A stretch of 64,000 bases of DNA, from positions 1-64,000 of the forward strand of contig JAWKUH010000025.1 of the NCBI GenBank assembly GCA_041398665.1, read 5' to 3'. The stretch is from Rohdeia sp041398665. GTDB lineage: Bacteria > Planctomycetota > UBA1135 > GCA-002686595. Below the pieces are notes generated by a model. That model made no database searches, was not told where the DNA came from, and saw only the letters and a list, made by a program, of their open reading frames with translations. The position numbers and the translations under genes are program-made. Each line of letters opens with the position of its first letter. Position 1 is the first letter of the stretch. This document shows, one piece after another, positions 8,930 to 17,482 of this stretch.

Positions 8930-9064
8930 CGGCGTCGGCCGAACCGGCCGGTGACACGCTCGATTCGGCGTCGGCCGAATCGGCCAGTTACGCGCTCGAT
9001 TCGGCGTCAGCCGAAGCGGCCGGTTACACGCTCGATTCGGCGTCAGCCGAATCGGCCAGTAACA
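8930..9064. repeat. 36-bp tandem repeat derived from the 3' end of pstB
   Basis: Three complete 36-bp copies (8930-8965, 8966-9001, 9002-9037) and a partial fourth (9038-9064) lying inside the pstB 3' end. On the minus strand each unit repeats the codons for V-T-G-R-F-G, followed by a TGA (CGA in the two most distal copies) and RRIER. The core GATTCGGC-TGAC-GCCGAATC is an 8-bp hairpin with the stop codon in its loop, so the array is a row of terminator-like hairpins behind pstB. Confidence 0.88.
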
Positions 9065-10131
9065 TAGTCCTCGGTCTCCTGCAGCTCCGGCCGCAGGAAG
9101 ATCGATCCGGTCGGGCCGTACTCGATCATCCTTCCGAGGTACATGAAGGCGGTGTAGTCGCTCGTGCGCGACGCCTGCTGCATGTTGTGCGTGACGATGA
9201 GGATCGAGTAGGTGCCCTTGAGCTCCTCGATGAGGTCCTCGATGCGGCCCGTGGCGATCGGGTCGAGCGCGGAGCAGGGCTCGTCGAGGAGCAGCACCTC
9301 GGGCTCGGCGGCGATGGCGCGCGCGATGCACAGGCGCTGCTGCTGGCCGCCGGACATCGCCATCGCGCTCTCCTGCAACCGGTCCTTGACCTCGTCCCAC
9401 AGGCCGGCGCCGCGCAGCGAGCGCTCGCAGACCTCCTCGAGGACGGCGCGGTTGCGCTCGCCGTCGATGCGCAGCGAGTAGACGACGTTCTCGAAGATGC
9501 TCATCGGGAACGGGTTCGGCTTCTGGAACACCATGCCGATGCGCTTGCGCAGCTCGATGACGTCGACCTTCGGTCCGTAGATCGTGTCGCCGTTGAGGTG
9601 CATGTCGCCCTGGACCCTCACCGAGTCGATGAGGTCGTTCATGCGGTTGACGCAGCGGAGCAGCGTCGACTTGCCGCAGCCCGACGGACCGATCAGCGCC
9701 GTCACCTTGCCGCGCGGCACGCGCATGCCGATCTGGTAGAGCGCCTGCTTCGCTCCGTACCACAGGTCGAAGTTCGCGACCTCGAGGACGGGCTCCTCGC
9801 TCGCCACCTCGGGGTGGATGCGCGTCGGGAAGGCCTTGCCCTCGGCGACGATGTCGAACACGGAGGGCGCGTCCGCTCGGAGCGTTCGGTCGGCCTGCAT
9901 CGGGATCTTCTGGACGGCGGGTCCGGGGCCCGCACCGGAGGTCGCGGCGGCGCGCGGCGGCGTGCCCGCTCGGCGGTCCCGAGTCTTGGGTTCGAGTTCC
10001 ATCGGAGTGTCGGGGGCGGAGTCGCCGCCGGGCGTCTCCGGACCGCGAGGGGTCGGGATCATGGCACGCTCGCCGCGATCGCGCACCCCGGTTTCGGGGG
10101 TGTCGTCGTGGGTGTCGGGCGAGGAGTCCAT
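9043..10131 (-). CDS. pstB: Phosphate ABC transporter ATP-binding protein PstB
   Basis: A 362-residue ATPase that powers phosphate import through PstC and PstA. Walker A GPSGCGKST is near residue 150, then MVFQKPNPFP (the PstB-type Q-loop), the signature MSGGQQQR, LLLDEPCSALDP and the switch His in IVTHNMQQ. The end VTGRFG is typical of PstB. The ABC core begins only near residue 110; before it lies a proline-, glycine- and threonine-rich extension absent from ordinary PstB (about 260 residues). The ATG at 10131 opens that extension; internal starts at MIPTP and MELEP would shorten it. The stop codon lies in the tandem repeat. Confidence 0.95.
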   Translation of the reverse strand: MDSSPDTHDDTPETGVRDRGERAMIPTPRGPETPGGDSAPDTPMELEPKTRDRRAGTPPRAAATSGAGPGPAVQKIPMQADRTLRADAPSVFDIVAEGKAFPTRIHPEVASEEPVLEVANFDLWYGAKQALYQIGMRVPRGKVTALIGPSGCGKSTLLRCVNRMNDLIDSVRVQGDMHLNGDTIYGPKVDVIELRKRIGMVFQKPNPFPMSIFENVVYSLRIDGERNRAVLEEVCERSLRGAGLWDEVKDRLQESAMAMSGGQQQRLCIARAIAAEPEVLLLDEPCSALDPIATGRIEDLIEELKGTYSILIVTHNMQQASRTSDYTAFMYLGRMIEYGPTGSIFLRPELQETEDYVTGRFG

Positions 10132-10168
10132 GGCGGCGGACGGAGGTGTTCGATCGAGAGGTCGAGGG

Positions 10169-11989
10169 TCAGACCGCGCCTTCGCTGAAGCGGCGGCGGA
10201 GGCGCGAACGGACCCAGATGCCGGAGAGGTTCAGCGTCACGACGATCACGATCAGCAGGAACGTCGTGGTGTAGACCATCGGGATGGCCGCCTCGCTGTC
10301 CGGGCTCTGGAAGGCGAGGTCGTAGATGTGGAACCCGAGGTGCATGAAGCTGCGCTCGGGGTGCAGGTACGGGAACTCGCCGTCCACGGGCAGGGACGGG
10401 GCGAGTTTCATCGCGCCGACGAGCATCAGCGGCGCCACCTCGCCCGCGCCGCGCGCGATCGCGAGGATCATGCCGGTCATGATCCCGGGCAGCGCGCGCG
10501 GGAGGACGATGCGCGAGATGGTCTGCCACTTGGTCGCGCCGCACGCGTAGCTGCCCTCGCGCATCGAACCCGGGACGGCGGAGAGCGCCTCCTCGGTCGC
10601 GACGATGACGACGGGGAGCGTCAGCAGGGCGAGCGTGAACGACGCCCACAGGATGCCGCCCGTGCCGAACTTCGCCTTGTTCTCGAGCTCGGGGTAGAAG
10701 AGGTCGTCGATCTCGACGCCGATCGTGTAGCAGAAGAAAGCGAGCCCGAAGACGCCGAACACGATGCTCGGCACGCCCGCGAGGTTGTTGACGGCGACGC
10801 GGACGATCGAGACGAGGACGCCCTGCTTCGCGTACTCCCGCAGGTAGAGCGCGGCGAGCACGCCGAACGGCACGACCGCGAAGCACATGAGGAGCGTGAT
10901 CGCCACCGTGCCGAAGATCGCGGGGTAGACACCGCCCTCGGTGTTCGCCTTGCGCGGGTCGGCGCGGAGGTACTCGTTCCAGCGACCGAAGTACGTGCCG
11001 AGCGCGCCGAAGAAGCCCTGGCGGTTGGAGGGGACCGCACGCACGACGTCCCAGGCGTCGATCTCCTCGGCGGTGCCCGCGGCGTTGCGCACGAGGAGCT
11101 GCGCGGTACGACCCGCGTCCTCGATCGCCTGCGCCTCGTCCTGGAGCTCGGACGTGCGGCGGGCCACCTCTGCGGCGACCTCGTCGGCGTGCGCGGCGGC
11201 GGCGCGGTACTCCGGGGAGTCCTCGCCCTCCTCCAGCCGGACGCCGACGGCGTCGAGGCGCGCGTCGTCCATGCGACGGGCCTGGCGACCGATCTCGTGC
11301 TCGACGATCTCGTTGTGCTCGCTGCGCTTCGACCCGAGCTCCGCGAGCACCGCGTTCATCGCGTCCCAGGCGCGCGCGGGGTCCTGGTAGACCTCGTCGC
11401 CGTCGCGGAAGCCCTCGAACGTGCCGAACCAGCGCCCCTGCTTGAAGCGCTCGATCTCGACCTCCCACTCGGGCGTCGAGATCGCACGCGCCCAGGCTCC
11501 GTCGATCGACTCGCCCGGCGCGACGAGCGCGAAGTCGTCGATCCAGTCGGTGCGCGTCTTGGCCGTGTCGCCGAGGTTGAGGCTGCGGACGTTGCGGCGC
11601 TCCGTGACGCCGCCGTTCGCGCGCACGGCCGCCGCGGCCTCGTCGCCGTAGCGCGACGCGATCTCGGCGAGACCGTCCTCGTCCAGCGTGCGCGTCTCGC
11701 TCGCGTTGACGAGTCCGACCCACGTCGTCCCGTCGTTCGTCGAGAAGCGGACGACCTCGCCCGGCCAGAACGTCGAGAGACCGCGCGAGAGCACGATCCA
11801 CAGCAGTCCGACGACCATCAGGAGGCCGATCGCGAGCGATCCGCCGGTCAGCCACACCATCGGCTCGCCGTGCGCGGAGAGCGACGTCGTGCGGCGCCGC
11901 GGGACCGCGGGGCGGGATGCACGCCCGGGCTTGCGCGGGTCCTCGGCGACGGCGGTCGGCGCGCCGCCCTTCGACTCGGTCGTGCTCAC
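10169..11989 (-). CDS. pstA: Phosphate ABC transporter permease PstA with large insert
   Basis: A 606-residue inner-membrane permease, about twice the usual PstA length. After a first membrane segment near residues 48-70 comes a hydrophilic insert of roughly 270 residues, partly coiled-coil-like (long runs of E, R, A and D), then the normal permease from about residue 350. That part includes NLAGVPSIVFGVFGLAFF and GATKWQTISRIVLPRALPGI, the EAA loop that docks to PstB. The start is GTG at 11989, overlapping the pstC stop as GTGA, so the pair is translationally coupled. The insert probably faces outside the membrane (inference from topology). Confidence 0.92.
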   Translation of the reverse strand: MSTTESKGGAPTAVAEDPRKPGRASRPAVPRRRTTSLSAHGEPMVWLTGGSLAIGLLMVVGLLWIVLSRGLSTFWPGEVVRFSTNDGTTWVGLVNASETRTLDEDGLAEIASRYGDEAAAAVRANGGVTERRNVRSLNLGDTAKTRTDWIDDFALVAPGESIDGAWARAISTPEWEVEIERFKQGRWFGTFEGFRDGDEVYQDPARAWDAMNAVLAELGSKRSEHNEIVEHEIGRQARRMDDARLDAVGVRLEEGEDSPEYRAAAAHADEVAAEVARRTSELQDEAQAIEDAGRTAQLLVRNAAGTAEEIDAWDVVRAVPSNRQGFFGALGTYFGRWNEYLRADPRKANTEGGVYPAIFGTVAITLLMCFAVVPFGVLAALYLREYAKQGVLVSIVRVAVNNLAGVPSIVFGVFGLAFFCYTIGVEIDDLFYPELENKAKFGTGGILWASFTLALLTLPVVIVATEEALSAVPGSMREGSYACGATKWQTISRIVLPRALPGIMTGMILAIARGAGEVAPLMLVGAMKLAPSLPVDGEFPYLHPERSFMHLGFHIYDLAFQSPDSEAAIPMVYTTTFLLIVIVVTLNLSGIWVRSRLRRRFSEGAV

Positions 11990-14610
11990 AGCTGGTACGC
12001 CCTCTTGCGGTAGCGCTGACGGACGACCTCCGCGAGCGTGTTGAGCACGAAGGTCATGCCGAACAGCACGAGACCTGCGAGGAAGAGCACGCGGTAGTGC
12101 GTGCTGTTCTTCACGACCTCCGGCATCTCGAAGGCGATGTTCGCCGAGAGCGTCCGGAAGCCGTTGAACATGTTGAACTCCATGATCGGCGTGTTGCCGG
12201 TCGCCATCAGGACGATCATGGTCTCGCCGACCGCGCGGCCCAGGCCGATCATGACGGCCGAGAAGAGGCCGGACATGGCGGTCGGGACGATCACTCGGAC
12301 CGCGGTCTGCCACTGCGTCGCGCCGGCGCCGAGCGAGGCGAGACGCAGGTGCTGCGGCACGCTCGAGAGTGCGTCCTCGGCGAGCGTGTAGATGATCGGG
12401 ATGATCGCGAAGCCCATCACGAAGCCGACGACGAGCGCGTTCCGCTGCGCATAGCTGTCGACCACGCCGCCGCGCGGGTCGAACCCGACGCCCGAGAGTC
12501 CGCCGCCGACCAGCACGGCCAGGAGGATCGAGCCCGCGGCCGCGGCGACGAACTTCACGAGGTGGACGCGCGCCAGCGTGCCGTGCTCCGCGCGCGGGAA
12601 GCGGTTGCGGATCAGGGGGTCGACGTAGCGCTGCACGACCCAGCCGACGAGCAGGAGCGAGAGCGGCAGGAGCATGAACACCCAGCCGCCGAAGGTCCCG
12701 CCGTCGCCGCCGCCGAGCCACGACTCGGCGTCGCCGCCGAAGAACGCGCGCTCGGCCGCCGGACCGATCGTCGCGCCGAGGACGACGGCGATCGGCACCA
12801 TCGTCGCGATGGCGCCGAAGCGCTGCCAGCCGTGGTTCCACGGCAGCGCGACCCTGCGCGGCAGGAGCTGCCAGAGGTGCGCGCCGAGCAGGAACATGAA
12901 CGGGATCGCGAAGAGCGTCGCGAGCACCGCCGCGAGGTGACCCTGGACGAAGGGCGCGATGACGAGGCCGCCGAGGAAACCGAGCACGACACTGGGCAGC
13001 GACGCCATGAGCTCCATCACGGTCTTGACCCGCGCGCGCACGCGGCCGCTCAGGAACTCGCTCGTGAAGATCGCGGCGAGCAGGGCGAGCGGCGCCCCGA
13101 AGATCATCGAGTAGAAGGTCGCCTTCAGCGTGCCGAAGATCAGCGGCACCATGCCGAACTTCGGTTCGAACTCGTCGGTGCCGCCGGTCGACTGCCAGAC
13201 GTGTTCGGGGCCCGGGTAGCCCTCGTACCAGACCTTCGTGAAGAGCGAGGCGAAGGTCGCCTCGGGGAACTTCGGGTCGATCGCGAGCCGCGCGACGGCG
13301 GGACCCGAGACGGCCAGCACCGTCCTCTCCTCGGGCGAGTACGCGAGCTCCTGGATCGGCGCGTCGAGTCCGCTGCTCGCGCTGCCGACGATCGACATCG
13401 ACGTCACGTGGTAGAGCGCGACGCGACCGTCGTCCGCGCCGGCGACGAGGAGTCGTGAACGCATCGAGGGGACGAGCGACGTGAAGTGCGTGCCCTCGAG
13501 ACCGCTCGACTCGCCGGCGTTCACGAGCTGGAGCGGTGCGTCGTCGCTGCCGGGTCGCGCGAGGAACCAGCTCGAGAGCCTTCCGGTGCTGTCCGCGACC
13601 GCGATCGTCTCCTGGCCGAGCACGTGCGACGCCGCGGTGACGCGCACGCCGTCCTCGGGGAGCATGTCGATCTCCTCGGCCAGCGACCCGACGCCGTCGG
13701 CGAAGGTGTAGCGGCGGCAGGTGCCGTCCTCCCAGAGGACGACGACGTCGCTGCCGCGGCCGTTGAGGAAGAGGTGCGCGGGCAGCCCGAGTCCCTCCGG
13801 GCTCTCGTAGGGGAGCTCGTAGACCTTCGCCGTGCGCGTCTCGTCGCCGAACATGCTCTTGCGCACGCGGATGCGCGTGAGCGCGAGCTTCCCGTCCTCG
13901 CTCAGCGACGCGAACGACGGGCTGTCGCCCACCTTGGTCGAGTCGGCGAGCACGATCGGCGAGTCGCCGCTCGGGAAGCTCGCCTCGGCCGCGTCCCAGA
14001 CGAGACGCGTCGAGCGGAGCTGCCCGATCGGCGTGCGCTGGACGACGGCGTCGCCCGTCGTCGCGACCTCCCCGACCGCGAGGTGCGCGGCGTCCGGCGC
14101 CTCCTCGTCGGTGGGGTACTCCTCCTCGAACGAGATCTCGACGAGGACGACGCCGCCGTCGGCGTAGCCGAGCACCGCGCGGTCGAGCATCGGCGAGAAC
14201 GACTGGCTGATCGGCACGCCGCCGTCCTCGCGCTCCGTCGAGAGCTCGGCGACGGACGTCCCGTCGTCGGGTCGGAAGGTGCGGACGTGTCCCGCTCCGT
14301 CCGACATCCACGCGAGGACCTCGTAGCGGTCGATGCCGAGGGCGACGGCCTCGTTGTCGTGCAGGTCGCTCTTCCCGACCTCCTCGATGTCCGCGCTCTC
14401 GAAGAGCGGGAAGACGACGTTCAGGAGGAAGAAGAAGATCAGCGAGATCGCGACGATCGTCCCGAGTCCGCCGACGGTGATGAAGAAGCGCGCGGTGCGC
14501 TCGGCCACGCGGACGTTCATCCGCGTCTGCCTGCGCCGCACGACGCCGGTGAACGTGCCGCGGTTCGGGCGCGCTCCGGACTGCAGGTCGTCTCGGTCGT
14601 CGGTCGTCAT
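11986..14610 (-). CDS. pstC: Phosphate ABC transporter permease PstC with beta-propeller-like insert
   Basis: An 874-residue permease against about 300-320 in ordinary PstC. A membrane segment at about 41-65 is followed by some 400 residues of repeating strand-rich blocks, such as VLAWMSDGAGHVRTF, LLVAGADDGRVALYHV and VLAVSGPAVARLAI. These read like WD40/beta-propeller blades. The permease domain starts near residue 480 and includes ELMASLPSVVLGFLGG and the docking loop LGAGATQWQTAVRVIVPTA. Long PstC forms with such an insert are known in some proteobacteria. It is co-translated with the equally enlarged PstA. The propeller assignment is inference from the repeat pattern. Confidence 0.92.
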   Translation of the reverse strand: MTTDDRDDLQSGARPNRGTFTGVVRRRQTRMNVRVAERTARFFITVGGLGTIVAISLIFFFLLNVVFPLFESADIEEVGKSDLHDNEAVALGIDRYEVLAWMSDGAGHVRTFRPDDGTSVAELSTEREDGGVPISQSFSPMLDRAVLGYADGGVVLVEISFEEEYPTDEEAPDAAHLAVGEVATTGDAVVQRTPIGQLRSTRLVWDAAEASFPSGDSPIVLADSTKVGDSPSFASLSEDGKLALTRIRVRKSMFGDETRTAKVYELPYESPEGLGLPAHLFLNGRGSDVVVLWEDGTCRRYTFADGVGSLAEEIDMLPEDGVRVTAASHVLGQETIAVADSTGRLSSWFLARPGSDDAPLQLVNAGESSGLEGTHFTSLVPSMRSRLLVAGADDGRVALYHVTSMSIVGSASSGLDAPIQELAYSPEERTVLAVSGPAVARLAIDPKFPEATFASLFTKVWYEGYPGPEHVWQSTGGTDEFEPKFGMVPLIFGTLKATFYSMIFGAPLALLAAIFTSEFLSGRVRARVKTVMELMASLPSVVLGFLGGLVIAPFVQGHLAAVLATLFAIPFMFLLGAHLWQLLPRRVALPWNHGWQRFGAIATMVPIAVVLGATIGPAAERAFFGGDAESWLGGGDGGTFGGWVFMLLPLSLLLVGWVVQRYVDPLIRNRFPRAEHGTLARVHLVKFVAAAAGSILLAVLVGGGLSGVGFDPRGGVVDSYAQRNALVVGFVMGFAIIPIIYTLAEDALSSVPQHLRLASLGAGATQWQTAVRVIVPTAMSGLFSAVMIGLGRAVGETMIVLMATGNTPIMEFNMFNGFRTLSANIAFEMPEVVKNSTHYRVLFLAGLVLFGMTFVLNTLAEVVRQRYRKRAYQL

Positions 14611-14661
14611 CGCCGGCGAGTTCGCGGTGGGACGGGCGGAGTGAGGGTCGCGAGGAGAGAC

Positions 14662-14743
14662 GAGCGGCCCGCCGCACAGCTCGCGACGGGCCGCTCGGGC
14701 GGTCAGGGTACGGACCGACGCGCGGGGACGCGCGCGTCGGTCC
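14662..14743 (-). terminator. Two hairpins between pstS and pstC
   Basis: Directly behind pstS lies a perfect 12-bp stem (14712-14723 with 14732-14743, loop 8), and then a perfect 10-bp stem (14662-14671 with 14687-14696). Neither has a T tract. In other bacteria pstS is made in excess over the permease genes by partial termination or mRNA stabilisation at such a place, and these hairpins fit that role. Confidence 0.65.
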
Positions 14744-14749
14744 TCGGAA

Positions 14750-15754
14750 TCACTGGCGCTCCTTGCGAAGCTTGATCTCGATCCCGACCTGGGCCGCGGC
14801 GTCGCGGGCGACGTTGGCCGGGAGCGGCAGGTAGCCGTCCTCGATCACGTCGGCCTGACCCTCGGCGCTGTAGAGGTAGCGGATGAACTCGCGGCGCAGC
14901 GGCTCGAGGTCCGAACCCGGCTCGTAGTTCACGTACAGGAGCAGGTAGCGAGCCAGCGGGTACTCGCCCGAGTAGCCGTAGCGCGCTTCGCCCGGGTAGT
15001 ACTGCTCGTCCTCGTCGGTCTTGAGCGGGACGACGCGCACGTCGGCGGTCTTGTAGCCGATGCCGCTGTAGCCGATCGCGAACTTGTCGTTGGCGACGCC
15101 GGAGACGACGGCCGAGCTGCCGGGCTGCTCGCGGACGGTGTCCTTGTAGTCACCCTTGCCGAGCGCGTGCTCCTTGAAGTAGCCGTAGGTGCCCGACGCC
15201 GAGTTGCGGCCGTAGAGCGCGATCTCCTTGTTGGCCCACTCGCCGGTGAGGCCGAGCTGGCCCCAGCGCGTGACGTCCTCGGCGGCTCCGCGCTTGCGCG
15301 TCTTCGAGAAGATCGCGTCGACCTGCGAGAGGCTGAGGCCCTCGATCGGGTTGTCCTTGTTGACGAAGACCGCGAGCATGTCGACCGACGTCGGCAGACC
15401 GATCGGGTCGTAGCCGAACTTCTTGCGGAAGCTGTCGATCTCCTTGTCCTTCATCGGACGGCTCATCGGCCCGAAGGTCGACGTGCCCTCGATGAGTGCG
15501 GGCGGAGCGGTCGAGGAGCCCTTGCCCTCGATCTCGACCTGCACGTTCGGGTAGTGGCCTTTGTAGTTCTCGGCCCACAGCGCCATGAGGTTGTTCATGG
15601 TGTCGGAGCCGACGCTCTTGATGTTCCCGGTGACGCCCTCGGTCGGGACGTAGTTCGGGTAGCGGGGATCGACCTTGGCGTCGTCGTCGAAGGGATTGGC
15701 GACGACGAGGCCGGCGGTGACGGCGAGGCCGCAGAGTCCGAGCAGAGCTTTCAC
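14750..15754 (-). CDS. pstS: Phosphate-binding protein PstS
   Basis: A 334-residue exported binding protein with a signal peptide (LLGLCGLAVTAGLVVA). Phosphate-site features: VGSDTMNNLM near the N-terminus, EGKGSSTAPPALIEGTSTFGPMSR, and RNSASGTYGYF. It captures phosphate in the periplasm for PstCA. The GTG start at 15754 is preceded by a weak GAGGTT ribosome site. It is the first gene of the pst operon and is divergent from a porin of the phosphate-selective family, which strongly supports a shared phosphate regulon. Confidence 0.94.
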   Translation of the reverse strand: MKALLGLCGLAVTAGLVVANPFDDDAKVDPRYPNYVPTEGVTGNIKSVGSDTMNNLMALWAENYKGHYPNVQVEIEGKGSSTAPPALIEGTSTFGPMSRPMKDKEIDSFRKKFGYDPIGLPTSVDMLAVFVNKDNPIEGLSLSQVDAIFSKTRKRGAAEDVTRWGQLGLTGEWANKEIALYGRNSASGTYGYFKEHALGKGDYKDTVREQPGSSAVVSGVANDKFAIGYSGIGYKTADVRVVPLKTDEDEQYYPGEARYGYSGEYPLARYLLLYVNYEPGSDLEPLRREFIRYLYSAEGQADVIEDGYLPLPANVARDAAAQVGIEIKLRKERQ

Positions 15755-16124
15755 GTGATGAACCTCGGGTTCGGTGGTTGGAGGTCGCGGAGACGGTCGC
15801 GCTCGAGCACCGCTCTCCCGGGAGCGGGGGCGTCGCGCGGTGCGGCGCCGGTGCGCGGTTCGGGGCGCGAGAAGTAGATCCGCGCGGCCTCAGGCCCGGC
15901 TCAAGGCTCGATGAAGAACGGGTCAAGAGCGGCGGAGCGTCCCGTGAAGGCGGACCAGGACCGGGGCCGGGACGCCGGATTCCACGTGCGCGACGCGGGC
16001 GCGAAGGGTCGCGTTTGCCGAGTTTTTGCCCCGCGTTCGCACTGGGCGCCCCTATGGTGCCCGCCGCGGTGTCCCGAGCTCGTCGCCGACCGCGCGACGA
16101 ATTGACCCGTCACCCCGAATCCAC
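15755..16124. promoter_or_regulatory. Divergent control region pstS / porin
   Basis: A 370-base gap that must hold promoters in both directions. I searched by eye for enterobacterial or actinobacterial Pho boxes and found no convincing one. A T-rich stretch around 16013-16030 stands out in otherwise GC-rich DNA and lies about 100 bases before the porin start, so it is a candidate promoter area. No gene is visible here. Confidence 0.45.
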
Positions 16125-17354
16125 ATGAGCACGACCCACATCATCGCCGGCGCGGGGCTCGCCCTGTTCGCGGGCGTCGCGTTCGCGAACGGCGAGGCTG
16201 CCGAGCCGACCCCGACCCCGATCAAACCGATCGAAGACTTCAGCAAGGTCTACTGGAAGAACGACCTGCGCTTCGAGACCGCCGACAAGCAGTTCGTCAC
16301 GCGTATCGGCGGACGTCTGCACTTCGACGGCATCTACACCGACGACGACGACCAGTCGACCGACGGCTGGATCTTCCGTCGCGCGCGTCTCTACGTCTCC
16401 GGCACGGTGTACGGCAACGTCCACTACAAGGCGCAGTACGACTTCGCCGGCGGTGCGCCCGCGTGGAAGGACGTCTACATGAAGATCGACGACATCGTCG
16501 GTCCCTTCTACCTGCAGGCCGGCCAGTTCTGGATGCCGTTCGGCTTCGACGTCCAGACGAGCTCGAACAACATGATCATCGCCGAGTACTCGATCACGTC
16601 GGGTCTCGCACCGGAGCGCCAGACGGGCCTCGCGGTCGGCGGTGACGCGATGGACGAGTCGCTGTTCTGGAAGGTCGCGCTCTTCAACGCGAACTCCGGC
16701 GCCGCGAACCCCAACGGCAACGCGGTCGGCGGCGACTACCAGGCCTGCGGCCGCGTCGTCTACAAGAACGACCTCGACGAGGAGGGCAGCTGGCTCCAGT
16801 TCGGCGGCTCGATCTCGCTCGGCGCCGTCGACGACATCCGCTTCCGCGTCCGTCCGGACGTCGGCCTCGGCAACCGCCTCGCCGACACCGGCACGATCGC
16901 CGCGACCGAGGTCATGCGCTACGGCGCGGAGGTCGCGACCGTGCTCGGCCCGCTCAGCGCGCAGGCGGAGTACATCGCCACCGACATCGACGCCGTGGCC
17001 GGCTCCGACCCGGGTCCGAGCAGCTACTACCTCCAGGTGGCGTACCTGCTGACCGGTGAGTCGCACAGCTACGACAAGGGCAACAACTCGCTGGGCGGCG
17101 TCACGCCGAACAGCCCGTGGCAGGGCTGGGGCAACGGCACCGGCGCGTTCGAGCTGGCGGCCCGCTACTCGAGCTTCGACACCGACCTCCCGGTCTCGGG
17201 TGCGATGGGCGGCGAACTCACCGTCCTCACGCTCGGCGCGAACTGGTACCTCAACTCCAACATGCGCCTGATGCTGAACTACGCCATGGGCGACAACAGC
17301 GACACGGACGTCGACCAGGACAGCTACATCGCGCGCTTCCAGGTCACCTTCTGA
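16125..17354 (+). CDS. OprP/OprO-type phosphate-selective porin
   Basis: A 409-residue outer-membrane barrel. A signal peptide ends near VAFANG. The body has the family pattern of alternating strands, including RRARLYVSGTVYGNVHYKAQYDF, YLQAGQFWMPFGFDVQTSSNN, TSGLAPERQTGL and the C-terminal LGANWYLNSNMRLMLNYAMGDN. It ends in Phe (ARFQVTF), the usual outer-membrane insertion signal. Its position facing pstS indicates a role in letting phosphate through the outer membrane. ATG at 16125 places the signal peptide at the very start. Ion selectivity cannot be read directly. Confidence 0.9.
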   Translation: MSTTHIIAGAGLALFAGVAFANGEAAEPTPTPIKPIEDFSKVYWKNDLRFETADKQFVTRIGGRLHFDGIYTDDDDQSTDGWIFRRARLYVSGTVYGNVHYKAQYDFAGGAPAWKDVYMKIDDIVGPFYLQAGQFWMPFGFDVQTSSNNMIIAEYSITSGLAPERQTGLAVGGDAMDESLFWKVALFNANSGAANPNGNAVGGDYQACGRVVYKNDLDEEGSWLQFGGSISLGAVDDIRFRVRPDVGLGNRLADTGTIAATEVMRYGAEVATVLGPLSAQAEYIATDIDAVAGSDPGPSSYYLQVAYLLTGESHSYDKGNNSLGGVTPNSPWQGWGNGTGAFELAARYSSFDTDLPVSGAMGGELTVLTLGANWYLNSNMRLMLNYAMGDNSDTDVDQDSYIARFQVTF

Positions 17355-17429
17355 TCGAAGGACCGACGCGAGCCGTCGAGCGGGTCCCGCACTCCGCCCG
17401 AGCGACGGCCGCGATGGTTCCCAGGGACA

Positions 17430-17463
17430 CGAGCCCGCTCCGCGACCGCGCGGGGCGGGCTCG
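17430..17463. terminator. Hairpin between convergent porin and modC
   Basis: Arms 17430-17444 and 17449-17463 pair over 15 bp with one G-T wobble and a 4-base loop. It lies between the ends of two convergent genes. There is no T tract. Confidence 0.65.
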
Positions 17464-17482
17464 CGCCGTTCGACCCACGGCG

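Noticed and set aside
8930..9064. CRISPR array, because the repeat unit is 36 bp.
   Set aside because: The units abut directly with no spacers, are derived from pstB coding sequence, and no cas genes are present.
9043..9064. TGA readthrough or selenocysteine at the pstB stop.
   Set aside because: VTGRFG-stop is the normal PstB end, and the hairpin does not resemble a SECIS element at the required distance.
10169..14677. A single 1502-codon frame spanning pstC and pstA.
   Set aside because: The first part is pstC read in the wrong frame; the GTGA overlap at 11986-11989 and the distinct permease domains define two genes.
15755..16124. Pho box upstream of pstS.
   Set aside because: No pair of recognisable 7-11-bp direct repeats of a known Pho-box type was convincing by eye.
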